NCBI RefSeq assembly: GCF_022437945.1
Contig: NZ_CP092535.1
Location: 4,514,001-4,578,000, forward strand
DNA: 64,000 bases
Source of the DNA: Nocardioides sp. TF02-7
Lineage (GTDB): Bacteria > Actinomycetota > Actinomycetes > Propionibacteriales > Nocardioidaceae
Direction of reading: 5' to 3'
In this document: positions 29,892 to 38,107 of the stretch, piece after piece
Layout: each line of letters opens with the position of its first letter
Position numbering within the stretch: position 1 is the first letter of the stretch
Position numbers and translations under genes: made by a program
Notes under the pieces: generated by a model
The model's input: only the letters and a program-made list of their open reading frames with translations
Database searches by the model: none
What the model was told of the DNA's origin: nothing

Positions 29892-30219
29892 TCAGTAGCT
29901 GTCGTACATGCGGCTGTAGGACTTCCAGTCCAGCCGCCAGGCCTGGCGATAGTGGCGGTAGGTGACCTGGTAGCGGCCCGTGTCCGGCCCCCAGCAGGGC
30001 CGGTAGCTCTTGGTCTTGTAGCCGCCTCCCTGGTGCTCGAGCCGCCCGTGCGTGTCGAAGCGCGCTTCGACCCACAGCAGCGTGCGGCCGGAGGTGACCT
30101 GCCGGAACTCGCCCTTGGTGACGCACCCCCGGAACGGCGTGCGCCGACGGCGTCGGCAGCGCGGCGATCGGCGTCAGCAGCCCGGCCGCCAGCGCCAACG
30201 CGACAAGTGTTCTCTTCAT
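29892..30219 (-). CDS. Small secreted protein, about 108 aa (one frame break)
   Basis: Signal peptide MKRTLVALALAAGLLTPIAA with a likely AHA cleavage site. After an extra G near 30132 is removed the mature chain reads CVTKGEFRQVTSGRTLLWVE, ARFDTHGRLEHQGGGYKTKS, YRPCWGPDTGRYQVTYRHYR, ending SYSRMYDSY. Two cysteines (CVTK and RPCWG) could pair. The pattern (V-T-K-x-E-F, G-R-x-x-x-V/W, F-D-T-x-G, Y-R-x-C) resembles the small beta-rich BLIP-like/SmpA-fold secreted proteins of actinobacteria; this is a tentative fold guess. Confidence 0.68.
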
Positions 30220-30424
30220 GTTGGTTCCCCCTGGGTGTTCCGACGGCCCGAGCGGCCGGTGGTGGCGCTGATCAGCCGACCAGCGCACGGTTCGTGGGTG
30301 AACCTAAGCGTCCGGGAGGGGCTGGCGTCGCGGTTCGACCAAACAAGGTCGATCGACCGCGGCCCGGGGGCACAACCGGACTACATCCCTAGTCGGAAGT
30401 GACGATGGTGTCCGAGCACCCCTG

Positions 30425-31849
30425 TCACTCCACCCCCGCCCGCTCCAGCCACCACGCCGTCACCTCCTCGTCGCCGCCGTAGGCACGCGTCATCACGCGC
30501 GCCGTCGCGGCGAGGGCGGAGGGGTCGCGGTCGCGCTGGGCGCGTTCGGCGAGCAGGGCGCCCTCGGCCCAGGCGTCCGGGTCCGCGGGCAGCGGCAGGG
30601 CGGCGAGCTGACGGGCGCTGAGCTTGACCGAGCCCGGGGTCAGGCCGGCGCCGAGGTAGCGGGCCGCCGCGTCGGCGACGAGCGGGGGTGCGAGCAGGAC
30701 GGCGAGCAGCCGCCAGAGGTCGGCCGGGTCGGAGGGCACGACGCTGACGACGGGCACCGACGGCAGCCAGGCGCCGCGCTCGTCGACCACCGCCTCGACC
30801 ACCCGGCCCTGGCCCGCGACGAGGAGCTTGGGCACCAGCCGGGCGTCGGCCCACGACGCGAGCGGCCCGGCGCGCAGGCCGGCCAGGTCGACGACGGGCT
30901 CGTCGAGACGCCGTCTCGCGAAGCGGGTGGGGCGTCTCCCCCACTCGCAGCCCGCCGGCTCGATCAGCCCGCTGGTCACCAGCGGTGCACCGGAGCCGTC
31001 GAGCCCGCCGTCGCGGACGTGCGGCACCAGGCCGTAGTACTGGTCGCGGAAGTCGGCGGTGCACACGGCGAGGTCGCCGACCGCGCCGTCGCCGGTGCGC
31101 AGCCTCACCGGCGGGATCCCGTACGACGGCGCCGCGAGCCGGCCCCACCCGTCCGGGTCGGTGGCGCCGGGGTCGCCGACCCGCACCACCGGCACGCAGG
31201 TGAGCACCGAGGTGCCGGCGAACACGGGCCGGGGCGAGCACCACAGGTCGGTCACCGCGCCGCGCTCCGCGACCGCCCGGCGTACCGGACCCGCGTCGCG
31301 GGCGGCGAGCACCGACAGCGGCTGCACCAGCGCGACGGTGCCGCCGGGGCGCACCAGCTCGAGCGCCCGCTGCAGGAAGACGGCACTGGTGTCGGTGTAG
31401 GCGGCCGGCCGCGCGTCCGACCGGCCGGCGGTACGCCGTCGCAGCTGGCCCAGGAACGGCGGGTTCCCCACGACCGCGTCGAACTGCTCGCCGTCCCACG
31501 CGGTGAGCCCGTCGGCGACCCGCACCTGCTGCGCCACCTCGTCAGGCGTCAGCGTCGGGTCCTCGGCGAGCAGCCGCGCCCGGGCGATCGCGACCGCCTC
31601 CGGGTCGAGGTCGGACCCGTGGACCGACCGGGCGCCGAGCCGCCGGGCCGCGGCCACGAGGAAGTGCCCGGTGCCGCAGGCAGGGTCCAGCACCCGGGCG
31701 ACGCCGGGACCCAGCGCCCGGTCGAGCACCCAGGAGACCAGGTCGGGCGGGGTGTAGAACGCGCCCCGCTCGCGGCGGCCCTCGCGCTGCTCCGCCAGCC
31801 GCTGCTCGTAGGCGACGGCGAGCGCCTCGACCCGTTGCCGCTCGCCCAC
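30425..31849 (-). CDS. Solitary N6-adenine DNA methyltransferase-like protein
   Basis: 474 residues, intact. RERGAFYTPPDLVSWVLDRA is the N-terminal motif of Eco57I/TaqI-class N6-adenine methylases; motif I is VLDPACGTGHFLVAAAR, motif IV (catalytic N-P-P-F) is FDAVVGNPPFLGQLRRR. The C-terminal half looks like a target-recognition region (YLGAGLTPGSVKLSARQLAA, LPLP). No nuclease motif such as PD-ExK is evident and no restriction gene is near, so it is either an orphan methylase or part of an undescribed defence or regulatory scheme. Confidence 0.85.
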   Translation of the reverse strand: MGERQRVEALAVAYEQRLAEQREGRRERGAFYTPPDLVSWVLDRALGPGVARVLDPACGTGHFLVAAARRLGARSVHGSDLDPEAVAIARARLLAEDPTLTPDEVAQQVRVADGLTAWDGEQFDAVVGNPPFLGQLRRRTAGRSDARPAAYTDTSAVFLQRALELVRPGGTVALVQPLSVLAARDAGPVRRAVAERGAVTDLWCSPRPVFAGTSVLTCVPVVRVGDPGATDPDGWGRLAAPSYGIPPVRLRTGDGAVGDLAVCTADFRDQYYGLVPHVRDGGLDGSGAPLVTSGLIEPAGCEWGRRPTRFARRRLDEPVVDLAGLRAGPLASWADARLVPKLLVAGQGRVVEAVVDERGAWLPSVPVVSVVPSDPADLWRLLAVLLAPPLVADAAARYLGAGLTPGSVKLSARQLAALPLPADPDAWAEGALLAERAQRDRDPSALAATARVMTRAYGGDEEVTAWWLERAGVE

Positions 31850-31917
31850 GAGGGCAGAGTAGAGGGAGGAACCGCGCTCGGTGGCGTGCCGCCGACGCCA
31901 GGCGCATCACCGACCCT

Positions 31918-31940
31918 GTTATAGTCATCATGACTACAAC
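31918..31940. promoter_or_regulatory. NrtR operator upstream of pncB
   Basis: GTTATAGTCA (31918-31927), TCA, TGACTACAAC (31931-31940). The half-sites match at 9 of 10 positions and fit the known NrtR palindrome TAGTCA-N3-TGACTA. It ends 13 bp before the pncB start, so binding would block initiation. The regulator is encoded by the third gene of the same operon. Confidence 0.85.
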
Positions 31941-31953
31941 GTGAGGAGCCGGC

Positions 31954-33261
31954 ATGGACCGCACCGGGCTGCTGACCGACCGCTACGAGCTGACGATGCT
32001 CGACTCCTGGGTGCGCGACGGCTCCGTCGACAACCGGGCGGTGTTCGAGGTGTTCGCCCGCCGGCTCCCGGAGGGCCGCCGGTACGGCGTCCTCGGCGGG
32101 CTCGGCCGCCTCCTCCCCCCTCGTCGAGGCGTTCACGTTCGACGCCGACGAGGTGGCCTGGCTCGTGGAGCACGAGGTCGTCGGCGAGGAGACCGCCGCC
32201 TACCTCGAGGGCTTCCGGTTCCGCGGCGACATCGACGCCTACCGCGAGGGCGACCTCTACTTCCCCGGCAGCCCGGTGCTGACGGTCTCCGGCACGCTCG
32301 GCGAGTGCGTCCTGCTGGAGACGCTGGTCCTCAGCGTCCTCAACCACGACACGGCGATCGCCAGCGCCGCCGCCCGGATGGTGACCGCCGCGCAGGGCCG
32401 CCCGCTGATCGAGATGGGCAGTCGCCGCACCCACGAGCAGGCGGCCGTCGCGGTCGCCCGGGCCGCCTACCTGGCGGGGTTCGCGTCGACCAGCAACCTC
32501 GCGGCCGGCCGGCTCCACGGCGTGCCGACGGTCGGCACCGCGGCCCACGCGTTCACCCTCGCCCACGAGAGCGAGGAGGCGGCGTTCCGCAGCCAGGTCG
32601 CCGCGCAGGGGGTCGGCACCACGCTCCTGGTCGACACCTACGACACCGCCGAGGGCATCCGCACCGCGGTGCGGGTCGCCGGTCCCGAGCTCGGCGCGGT
32701 GCGCATCGACTCCGGCGACCTCGCCGAGGAGGCGGCCAAGGCCCGCGAGCTGCTCGACGCCCTGGGCGCCACGCGGACCGGCATCGTGGCCACCAGCGAC
32801 CTGGACGAGTTCGTCATCGCCGCCCTCGCCGACGCCCCGATCGACGGCTACGGCGTCGGCACGCGGGTGGCGACCGGGTCGGGCCACCCGACCGCGAGCA
32901 TGGTCTACAAGCTGGTCGCCGTGGCCGACTCGCCGGACGACACCACGCTCCGGCCGGTCTCGAAGAAGTCGAAGGACAAGGTGTCGGTCGGCGGCCACAA
33001 GACGGCCTGGCGCCGGTACGACGACGCCGGCGTGCTCGTCCGCGAGACGTTCACCGTCGCCGGCGACCCCGAGCCCGTGGGCGCGCAGCGTGCGCAGGTG
33101 CCGGTGGTGCGCGGCGGCGCGACCGTGCACGCGCCCTCGATCGCGGACGTCCGCGCGTTCACGGCAGCGGCGGTCGCGTCGCTGCCGCCGGAGGCCCGCT
33201 CGGTCGCCGCGGGCCCGTCGTACCTCACCGTCACCCACCACCAGGAGGGAGAGCAGCATGA
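31954..33261 (+). CDS. pncB: Nicotinate phosphoribosyltransferase (frame breaks)
   Basis: About 435 residues. Makes nicotinate mononucleotide from nicotinate and PRPP, using ATP. Blocks: LLTDRYELTMLDSWVRDGSV, GSRRTHEQAAVAVARAAYLA, GTAAHAFTLAHESEEAAF with the phospho-acceptor His region, LVDTYDTAEGIRTAV and VRIDSGDLAEEA. An extra C near 32113 breaks the N-terminal part. The frame then has no stop before running deep into pncA, so a one-base loss near the 3' end is assumed and the gene is taken to end at the TGA overlapping the pncA ATG. The 3' end is therefore uncertain. Confidence 0.88.
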   Translation: MDRTGLLTDRYELTMLDSWVRDGSVDNRAVFEVFARRLPEGRRYGVLGGLGRLLPPRRGVHVRRRRGGLARGARGRRRGDRRLPRGLPVPRRHRRLPRGRPLLPRQPGADGLRHARRVRPAGDAGPQRPQPRHGDRQRRRPDGDRRAGPPADRDGQSPHPRAGGRRGRPGRLPGGVRVDQQPRGRPAPRRADGRHRGPRVHPRPRERGGGVPQPGRRAGGRHHAPGRHLRHRRGHPHRGAGRRSRARRGAHRLRRPRRGGGQGPRAARRPGRHADRHRGHQRPGRVRHRRPRRRPDRRLRRRHAGGDRVGPPDREHGLQAGRRGRLAGRHHAPAGLEEVEGQGVGRRPQDGLAPVRRRRRARPRDVHRRRRPRARGRAACAGAGGARRRDRARALDRGRPRVHGSGGRVAAAGGPLGRRGPVVPHRHPPPGGRAA

Positions 33262-33849
33262 CCACCGCACCCGCCCCCACGAGGGCCCTGCTCATCGTCG
33301 ACGTGCAGAACGACTTCGTCGAGGGCGGGTCGCTCGGCGTCGCCGGCGGCAACGACGTCGCCGCCCGGATCAGCGAGCACCTGGCCGGGCACGCCGCCGA
33401 GTACGCCGTCATCGCGGCCTCGCGCGACTGGCACGACCCGCACGGCACCAACGGCGGCCACTTCCACGAGCCCGGCGAGGAGCCGGACTTCGTCACCACC
33501 TGGCCGGTGCACTGCGTCGCGACGGAGGGCGGCTCGGACTACGCGCCGGGGTTCGTGACCGACGCGGTCACCCACCACGTCCGCAAGGGCATGGGCGAGC
33601 CGGCGTACTCGGCGTTCGAGGGAGTCACCGACGACGGCGCGACGCTCGCCGACGTGCTCCGCGCCGCCGGCGTCACCGAGATCGACCTGGCCGGGATCGC
33701 GACCGACTACTGCGTGCGGGCGACGGCGCTCGACGCGCGACGGGAGGGGTTCGCGGTGCGCCTCCTCGACGGGATGCACGCCGGTGTCGCCCCCGGAGTC
33801 GAGCACGGCCGCGGTGCGTGAGATGACCGAGGCGGGCGTGCAGGTATGA
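33258..33849 (+). CDS. pncA: Nicotinamidase (one frame break)
   Basis: About 196 residues. Deamidates nicotinamide to nicotinate, the substrate of PncB. Catalytic triad visible: Asp15 in LLIVDVQNDF, Lys110 in VRKGMGEPAYSAF, Cys152 in IATDYCVRATA; metal ligands in SRDWHDPHG. An extra C near 33795 changes the frame before the last 20 residues (ESSTAAVREMTEAGVQV). The stop overlaps the nrtR ATG. Directly coupled to pncB. Confidence 0.93.
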
Positions 33850-34592
33850 CGGGCGGCAACGGGTCGTCGTACCCCCCGTTCGCGGTCGCCGTCGACCTGG
33901 CGATCTTCACGATCCGCGACGGCGCCCTCAGCGTGCTGCTCGTGGAGCGCGGGGAGGAGCCGTTCCGCGGGCACTGGGCGCTGCCGGGCGGGTTCGTCGG
34001 GCCCGATGAGGACGCCGAGCAGGCCGCGTGGCGCGAGCTGCACGAGGAGACCGGCCTCTCGCAGACGTCGGCGCAGTTCTCCGGCTACCTGGAGCAGCTG
34101 CGCACCTACTCCGCGCCCGACCGCGACCCGCGGATGCGGGTGGTGTCGATCGCCCACGTCGCGCTGGCGCCCGACCTGCCCGACCCGACCGCGGGCACCG
34201 ACGCCGCCGACGCACGCTGGTGGGTGGTCGACGACCTCCTCGAGCCGGCCGAGGACGCCGCGGCCGAGGCCCCCGAGCTCGCCTTCGACCACCACCGGAT
34301 CCTGCTCGACGCACGCGAGCGGGTGCGCGCGAAGCTGGAGTACACGACGCTGGCCACCGAGTTCGTCGCCGAGCCGTTCACGCTCCCCGAGCTGCGGCGC
34401 GTCTACACCGCGGTCTGGGGCACGCCGCCGGACCTCGGCAACTTCCGCCGCAAGGTGCTCGGCACCGAGGGGTTCGTGGTGCCCACCGACAGCCGCGGGA
34501 CGGCGTCGGAGGGCGGCGGCCGGCCGGCGCTGCTCTACCGGCGCGGTCCGGCGCAGGTGATCTCGCCGCCGATGGTGCGCGCGCAGACCTGA
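33846..34592 (+). CDS. nrtR: NrtR-type transcriptional regulator of NAD metabolism (Nudix + winged helix)
   Basis: 248 residues, intact. N-terminal Nudix domain with box GGFVGPDEDAEQAAWRELHE (continuing ETGL; residues 49-71) and C-terminal winged helix EPFTLPELRRVYTAVWGTPP, NFRRKVLGTEGFV, typical of NrtR, which binds ADP-ribose as antirepressor. The Nudix box keeps the E-x7-R-E-x2-E-E frame, so residual hydrolase activity is possible. Its operator lies in front of pncB, three genes upstream in the same operon, giving negative feedback. Confidence 0.9.
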   Translation: MTGGNGSSYPPFAVAVDLAIFTIRDGALSVLLVERGEEPFRGHWALPGGFVGPDEDAEQAAWRELHEETGLSQTSAQFSGYLEQLRTYSAPDRDPRMRVVSIAHVALAPDLPDPTAGTDAADARWWVVDDLLEPAEDAAAEAPELAFDHHRILLDARERVRAKLEYTTLATEFVAEPFTLPELRRVYTAVWGTPPDLGNFRRKVLGTEGFVVPTDSRGTASEGGGRPALLYRRGPAQVISPPMVRAQT

Positions 34593-34601
34593 GCGCGCTC
34601 G

Positions 34602-34748
34602 TCAGGTGTTGTAGCGCAGCCAGACGATCAGCGCCATCACCGCGGCCACCGCCACGAGGATCGCCAGCACGATCAGCAGCGACTTCGGCGACCGGCGCGG
34701 ACCGTGGAGCGGCTGGTTCACCGTGGGTCGTTCTCGTTCGTCGGCCAT
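34602..34748 (-). CDS. Small single-pass membrane protein, 48 aa
   Basis: MADERERPTVNQPLHGPRRS, then one hydrophobic helix LLIVLAILVAVAAVMALIVW and a short RYNT tail. N-in orientation predicted from the basic cytoplasmic part. No known family. It ends 9 bp from the convergent nrtR stop and lies downstream of the LanC-like gene. Confidence 0.6.
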   Translation of the reverse strand: MADERERPTVNQPLHGPRRSPKSLLIVLAILVAVAAVMALIVWLRYNT

Positions 34749-34791
34749 GCCGGCGCGGTACCCCGAACCCGCTGCGGCATGACGCCCCGGG

Positions 34792-36080
34792 TCACGACAC
34801 CGCCCACCACCAGTCGAGGGTGGGTTCCGTCGGGCGGGCGCCCGCGAGCACGGCGTCGAGCCGCAGCAGGTACGCCGCGATGCCCGCTGCGCCCTGCATC
34901 CAGCCGATCCCCGGTGGCAGTCCCTCCGGGCCGGCGTCGGCCGCGGCGAACCGCCAGCAGAGTCCGGCACCGTCCTCGACCGCCCGCTCGAGGAGCGCGT
35001 CTCCCAGCCGCACCGCCCAGTCCGTGTCGACGGTAGTGAGCAGCACGCCGCCGACGCCGGCGGTGCCGCAGCAGCGGCCGTCGTTGTCCCAGAACCCGGG
35101 GCGGACCCGCGCGGGCAGGCCGGAGGTGCGGACGCTCCGGAGGCAGTCGTCGTGCCACTCCGCGGGCGTCCGGCCGCCCACCTCCTCGAGGCCGGCGCGG
35201 TCGAGCGCGGCGAAGAGCAACGACGTCCCGGCGGCGCCGTGGCACCAGCCGAAGCTCGTGGGCTCGGCGTCGGGGTGGTCGTCCGGCAACGGCGGGACGT
35301 ACCGCGGGAACCTGGTCCCCGCCGCGTCGCTCTCCGCGAGGGGTGAGCAGGTGCTCGGCGCCCGCCCGCGCCGCCGTCACGAGGTCCGGCCGGCGCAGCA
35401 CGGTGCCGGCGGTCGCGAGGGCGGCGGCGACGCCGGCCACGCCGTGGGACAGGTTGGGCATCTCGGTCGGCTCCGCTCCGTCCACCCGGTGCCGACGGGG
35501 CACGAACCGCCACCGCGTCCCCGTCGGCTGCTCCTCCGCCTCCGCGAGCAGCACCGCCGCCGCGTGGTCGGCCAGCTCACGGGCGTGCGGGAGGTCCTGT
35601 CGCACGGCCTCGACGCCGGCGAGCAGCACACCGGCGGTGCCGAGCGTCAGGTCGTTGACCCGCACCCCCGGGCCGTAGCGAGGTGCGCCGACCACCGACG
35701 TCGGCCACCCGTCGGCCTCGGCGAGGTCGAGCAGCCGGGCGACGACCCGGTCCCGGCCGTCGGCGCCAAGCGCGGTCAGGGCGGCGAGGTGGCCGGGGGA
35801 GCCCGTCGAACATCGACGCGTCGACGGTCGTGGCGACCGTGCCGTGCAGGCGGTCGACGAGCCCCTCGGCGAGGACCTGCTCATCGGCGGTCCACGGGCG
35901 GGTCCGGGCGATCTCCCCGAGGACCAGGGCGAGGCCGCCGGCACCGCTGTGGACGCCGTCCCGGTAGCCGGACCGCGGCTCGACGTCGTCCAGCGCCTCG
36001 GGGATCCACGGGCCGTCGTCCCACCGCACGTGGCCGAGGACCCAGGCCCACCCGCGCTCCCCCGCTTCGCCGTACCGCAC
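34792..36080 (-). CDS. LanC-like protein (two frame breaks)
   Basis: About 428 residues of an alpha/alpha-toroid with Gly-rich turns: RDGVHSGAGGLALVLGEIAR, TLGTAGVLLAGVEAV, MPNLSHGVAGVAAALATAGT, SFGWCHGAAGTSLLFAALD, DGRCCGTAGVGGVLLTTVD and GIGWMQGAAGIAAYLLRLD. In LanC cyclases Zn is held by Cys (here GWCHG) and by a Cys-His pair; here that pair reads Cys-Cys (RCCG). No lanthipeptide precursor or dehydratase is near, so it may be a stand-alone LanC-like protein. Extra C bases near 35805 and 35340. GTG 36080; divergent from arsR. Confidence 0.8.
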
Positions 36081-36098
36081 CCCGGGAGTCTGTCATGT

Positions 36099-36154
36099 TC
36101 AACCAGGGGGTTGACAAGACGCGTGCGACGACGTTTGATCAACCACATGGTTGA
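36099..36154. promoter_or_regulatory. Two ArsR-type operators upstream of and over the arsR start
   Basis: TCAACC-AGGG-GGTTGA (36099-36114) and TCAACC-ACAT-GGTTGA (36139-36154). Both are perfect 6-bp inverted repeats with a 4-bp spacer, centres 40 bp apart. The second contains the arsR start codon (36147). They lie in the 66-bp gap between the divergent LanC-like and arsR genes and could control both. Confidence 0.78.
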
Positions 36155-36515
36155 GGAACAGGCGCGGCTCTCGCGGGTGTTCGCGGCGCTCGCCGACCCG
36201 ACCCGGCGCGACATCGTCGCCCGGCTCGCGGCGGGCGACGCGACGGTCGGCGAGCTCGCCGCGCCGTACGACGTCTCGCTGCAGGCGGTCTCGAAGCACC
36301 TCAAGGTGCTCGAGGACGCCGGGCTGGTGCGCCGCAGCCGCGACGCCCAGCGCCGGCCGGTCCACCTGGAGGCGGAGGTGTTCGACCTGATGACGAAGTG
36401 GATCGAGCGCTACCGCCGCCAGGCGGAGGAGCGCTACCAACGGCTGGACGCGCTCCTCGACCGCATGCAGGGCGAGGAACAGCAGGAACCCGGAACGAAG
36501 GAGCAGGCAGGATGA
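36147..36515 (+). CDS. ArsR-family winged-helix regulator
   Basis: 122 residues. HTH: LSRVFAALADPTRRDIVARL, VGELAAPYDVSLQAVSKHLK, VLEDAGLVRRSRDAQRRPVH. No metal-binding ELCVCD motif, so it belongs to the group paired with SRPBCC/AHSA1 proteins rather than metal sensors. ATGA overlap with the next gene. Its start lies within a perfect operator, consistent with autorepression. Confidence 0.88.
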   Translation: MVEEQARLSRVFAALADPTRRDIVARLAAGDATVGELAAPYDVSLQAVSKHLKVLEDAGLVRRSRDAQRRPVHLEAEVFDLMTKWIERYRRQAEERYQRLDALLDRMQGEEQQEPGTKEQAG

Positions 36516-37024
36516 CCACGACGCAGGCCGGGGACGGCACCCGGCAGACCCTGATCGAGGCGGACCCCGACATCCCGGTGGTCCGGATGGTGCGGGAGTT
36601 CGACGCGCCGCCCGAGCTCGTCTACCGCGCCCACGCGGACCCCGAGCTGGTGCGGCAGTGGATGGGGCCGCGCTCGATCGACATGGACATCGAGCGGTGG
36701 GACGTGCGCACCGGTGGCGAGTACCGCTACACCGCACTCCGCGACGGCGAGGAGGTCGCCCACTTCTACGGCTCCTTCCACCGGGTCGAGGAGAACCGCA
36801 AGATCGTGCAGACCTTCGGGTTCGAGGAGATGCCCGAGGCGGTCGCCCTCGAGACCCTCGAGCTCCACGACCTCGGCGACGGCCGCACCCGGCTGGAGAT
36901 CCTCTCCGTGGTGGAGTCGATGGAGGCGCAGGCCGGGATGATGGCCAGCGGCATGGAGGTCGGCGTCGACGAGGGCTATGCCGCCCTCGACGAGCTGCTG
37001 GCCGCACTGGCGGGGCAGGAGTGA
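36512..37024 (+). CDS. SRPBCC (AHSA1-like) domain protein
   Basis: 170 residues, intact. Hydrophobic-cavity START-like fold: VVRMVREFDAPPELVYRAHA, DPELVRQWMGPRSIDMDIER, RTGGEYRYTALRDGEEVAHF, YGSFHRVEENRKIVQTFGFE. Family members bind lipophilic ligands, and pairing with an ArsR gene is common. It overlaps arsR (ATGA) and the next gene (GTGA). Ligand unknown. Confidence 0.88.
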   Translation: MTTTQAGDGTRQTLIEADPDIPVVRMVREFDAPPELVYRAHADPELVRQWMGPRSIDMDIERWDVRTGGEYRYTALRDGEEVAHFYGSFHRVEENRKIVQTFGFEEMPEAVALETLELHDLGDGRTRLEILSVVESMEAQAGMMASGMEVGVDEGYAALDELLAALAGQE

Positions 37025-37599
37025 TCCCGACCGATCCCGCGGACGAGCACCGGGTCGTCGCCGGCGCGTTCGGCGAGCGGGTGCGGGGCGTCGTGCCCGG
37101 CGCCTGGGACGCGCCGTCGCCGGTCGCGGAGTGGACGGCGCGCGACGTCGTACGACACCTGGTGGAGTGGCTGCCACCCTTCCTCGCCTCCGGCGCCGAG
37201 GTCGCGCTGCCGGACGGACCGTCCGTGAACGACGACCCGGTCGCCGCGTGGGAGCACCACGCAGCCGCCGTGCAGCAGATCCTCGACGACCCGGAGTCGG
37301 CGGGAAGGACCTTCGCCCACCCGCACGTGCCGGCGATGCCGCTCCCCGGGCGGTGTCGCAGTTCTACACCGCCGACGTGTTCATGCACACCTGGGACCTC
37401 GCCCGCGCCACCGGGCAGGACGAGCGCCTCGACGAGGACCGCTGCCGCGAGCTCTACGAGGCCATGGTCGACATGGAGGAGGTGCTGCGCGGCAGCGGTC
37501 AGTACGGACCCGCCGTCCCGGTGCCCGCCGACGCCGGCTGGCAGGGACCGGCTGGTCGGCTTCATCGGCCGCGACCCGGCGTGGCAGCCGCCGGGCTGA
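37021..37599 (+). CDS. DinB/maleylpyruvate isomerase-like protein, TIGR03086 type (two frame breaks)
   Basis: About 192 residues from GTG 37021. Four-helix metal-binding fold: RDVVRHLVEWLPPFLASGAE with the first His ligand, and FYTADVFMHTWDLARATGQD with a second, as in mycothiol-dependent isomerases. One G is missing near 37350 and one G is extra near 37545, so the frame returns to itself and ends DRLVGFIGRDPAWQPPG. Third gene of the arsR operon. Function inferred from fold only. Confidence 0.78.
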   Translation: MIPTDPADEHRVVAGAFGERVRGVVPGAWDAPSPVAEWTARDVVRHLVEWLPPFLASGAEVALPDGPSVNDDPVAAWEHHAAAVQQILDDPESAGRTFAHPHVPAMPLPGRCRSSTPPTCSCTPGTSPAPPGRTSASTRTAAASSTRPWSTWRRCCAAAVSTDPPSRCPPTPAGRDRLVGFIGRDPAWQPPG

Positions 37600-37643
37600 G
37601 TCTCAACGCTCCTGGTGTCGGTGGCGCGGCCTACGCTCCCGTC

Positions 37644-37973
37644 ATGGCGTACGACACGGCCCTCGCCGACCGGATCCGCGAGCTCCTCGGCGGTGGGGCG
37701 GAGGTGACCGAGAAGCGGATGTTCGGCGGGCTCGCATTCCTCGTCGGCGGCAACATGGCGGTCGCGGTGAGCGGCGGGGGCGGCATCATGGTGCGCGTCG
37801 ACCCGGCCGAGGGCGTCGAGCTGCTGGCGTCCACGCCCGCCCACCCGATGGAGATGCGCGGCCGGGCGCTGCGCGGCTGGCTGCGGGTCGACGGCGAGCA
37901 CCTCGCCGGCGACGACCTCGCCGACTGGGTGCGGCGCGGAGCGGCGTACGCCGGGTCGTTGCCGCCGAAGTGA
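37644..37973 (+). CDS. TfoX N-terminal domain protein
   Basis: 109 residues, intact. YDTALADRIRELLGGGAEVT, EKRMFGGLAFLVGGNMAVAV, MVRVDPAEGVELLASTPAHP, GRALRGWLRVDGEHL and WVRRGAAYAGSLPPK match the TfoX_N/YjhX-like family. Stand-alone versions occur widely in actinobacteria with no proven role; a competence function is not implied. Confidence 0.85.
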   Translation: MAYDTALADRIRELLGGGAEVTEKRMFGGLAFLVGGNMAVAVSGGGGIMVRVDPAEGVELLASTPAHPMEMRGRALRGWLRVDGEHLAGDDLADWVRRGAAYAGSLPPK

Positions 37974-37985
37974 GGGCGCGGGCGG

Positions 37986-38081
37986 CGCAGGTTCATCACG
38001 GTATGCAGCCGAGCCGACGCCTTCCACGGTGGGTACGCCGTGGGAAGCGCAGGTCCGTCGACATACCGTGATGAATCTGCG
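37986..38081. repeat. 96-bp nested dyad between convergent genes
   Basis: Outer arms of 20 bp (37986-38005 and 38062-38081) match at 19 of 20, including a perfect TTCATCACGGTATG / CATACCGTGATGAA core. A second, imperfect dyad (CTTCCACGG / CCGTGGGAAG) shares the same centre near 38033.5. It lies between the TfoX-like gene (plus) and a VOC gene (minus). It could be a bidirectional terminator, but the long AT-containing outer arms and nested symmetry resemble a repeat element. Confidence 0.72.
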
Positions 38082-38107
38082 GCGGCCGTGACGACGGCCC
38101 CCACGCC

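Noticed and set aside
33258..33826. pncB reading frame continuing about 560 bases over pncA
   Set aside because: The extension is out of frame with pncA and gives Arg/His-rich nonsense; a base error near the pncB 3' end explains the missing stop.
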